Assembly: GCA_016235025.1 (NCBI GenBank)
Contig: JACRMV010000002.1
Coordinates: forward strand, 62,001-126,000
DNA length: 64,000 nt
Source: Rhodocyclales bacterium
Lineage (GTDB): Bacteria > Pseudomonadota > Gammaproteobacteria > Burkholderiales > Rhodocyclaceae
Direction of reading: 5' to 3'
Below are positions 63,376 through 64,000 of this stretch, in pieces (positions within the stretch are counted from its first letter, which is position 1; every line of letters starts with the position of its first letter). Position numbers and translations under genes: made by a program. The notes beneath the pieces are model-generated. The model worked only from the letters and a program-made list of their open reading frames with translations, was not told where the DNA came from and searched no databases.

Positions 63376-64000
63376 CTAGCGCCCCAGGCGTCGGCAAATT
63401 TCCAGTGTGAGTCCGGCCTGGTTCATGGAATAAAAATGCAGACCGGGTGCGCCGCGTTCGATAAGTTGCTGGCACAGCGCGGTGACAATATCCAGCCCCA
63501 AGGCTTGTATTGAAGCGGCATCGTCGCCATAGCTTTCAAACTTCTTGCGCATCCAGCGCGGAATCTCGGCGCCGCAGGCATCGGAAAAGCGCGCCAGTTT
63601 CGAGAAGCTGGCGATCGGCATGATGCCCGGAATGATCGGCGCGGTGATGCCCAGTGCGCGCGCCTCGGCGACGAAGCTCTCGAAGGCATCGATGTTGTAA
63701 AAATATTGGGTGATCGCGGCGTCGGCGCCGGCGTCGATCTTGCGTTTGAAATTCAGCAAGTCATCGCGTGGCGATTTCGCCTGTGGGTGCCATTCGGGGT
63801 AGGCCGCGACATCGATGTGAAAGGCGTCGCCGGTTTCCCGCCGGATAAAAGCCACCAGCTCATTGGCATAACGGAATTCCCCCGGATCGGCCATGCCCGA
63901 GGGCAGGTCGCCCCGCAAGGCGACAATGCGGCGAATGCCTTGTGCGCGGAATGTCGCCAGCAGCTCGCGAATGCTGTCCTCGGTCGAGCCGATACAGGAT
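63376..64000 (-). CDS. metF: 5,10-methylenetetrahydrofolate reductase (5' end beyond the window)
   Basis: The C-terminal 207 codons of MetF, which makes 5-methyl-THF for methionine synthesis. Visible are IRRIVALRGDLP (flavin site region), ELVAFIRRETGDAFHIDVAAYPEWHP, the loop INFKRKID-like LLNFKRKIDAGADAAITQYFYN and the end GAPGLHFYSMNQAGLTLEICRRLG. The frame runs on through position 64000, so about 70 N-terminal residues are missing only because the window ends. Confidence 0.95.
   Translation of the reverse strand, partial: SCIGSTEDSIRELLATFRAQGIRRIVALRGDLPSGMADPGEFRYANELVAFIRRETGDAFHIDVAAYPEWHPQAKSPRDDLLNFKRKIDAGADAAITQYFYNIDAFESFVAEARALGITAPIIPGIMPIASFSKLARFSDACGAEIPRWMRKKFESYGDDAASIQALGLDIVTALCQQLIERGAPGLHFYSMNQAGLTLEICRRLGR

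Overview
The window is GC-rich (by eye about 60-65 %) and looks like a chromosome segment of a betaproteobacterium, probably Rhodocyclales or a relative. This is inferred from gene families and gene order: the coxB-coxA-small ORF-ctaG-DUF2970-coxC-DUF2909-SURF1-ctaB-sco cluster, rpoH with a CIRCE operator, and complete ftsEXY, tol-pal and ruvCAB blocks. I cannot name the species.

Layout of the core genome. 1-8.1 kb: a caa3-type cytochrome c oxidase operon with its assembly factors; ctaA (heme A synthase) is not in it. 8.1-9.1 kb: rpoH (minus strand). 9.3-9.9 kb: a frameshifted formylglycine-generating-enzyme-like pseudogene. 10-12.5 kb: ftsX-ftsE-ftsY (minus). 12.6-16.7 kb: two M16 peptidases (one catalytic, one lacking the zinc motif), rsmD, coaD and a 2[4Fe-4S] ferredoxin. 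16.7-24.35 kb: mutM, a TPR protein, lolB, ispE, tRNA-Gln, prs, rplY, pth and ychF. 49.6-64 kb: thioredoxin, gluQ, a CoA-binding protein, queE-cpoB-pal-tolB-tolA-tolR-tolQ-ybgC, ruvB-ruvA-prenyltransferase-ruvC, yebC, a HerA-like ATPase, a membrane metalloprotease-like protein, and metF running off the window.

Between ychF and the thioredoxin gene lies an integrated element of about 25 kb (about 24,354-49,526). It starts with a tyrosine integrase and ends with AlpA, a DUF3987-type primase/helicase and a HicAB toxin-antitoxin pair. A 14-bp exact (18-bp with one mismatch) repeat of the 3' end of ychF flanks it, and CCGGGTAT/C motifs, probably integrase arm sites, occur near both ends.

The cargo is the most interesting part. 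Fifteen genes on the minus strand (about 40.9 to 26.0 kb) look like one transcription unit. In order they are two branched-chain-type periplasmic binding proteins, LivHMGF, an iron-type alcohol dehydrogenase, an exported metallo-beta-lactamase-fold lactonase, a GldAFG/DUF4340-like ABC system, a HupE/UreJ-like membrane protein, a thioesterase and a GabD-like semialdehyde dehydrogenase. Lactonase, Fe-ADH and succinate-semialdehyde dehydrogenase are the same three activities as the BlcC-BlcB-BlcA gamma-butyrolactone pathway of Agrobacterium. The cargo may therefore be a transferable system for a lactone, hydroxy acid or diol, with a dedicated transporter. Just upstream are a histidine kinase and a sigma54 activator. 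A perfect TGGCAC-N5-TTGC promoter precedes the operon, with two identical 17-bp palindromes upstream of it that would suit as activator sites. The substrate assignment is inference; the promoter, palindromes and gene order are read directly from the sequence.
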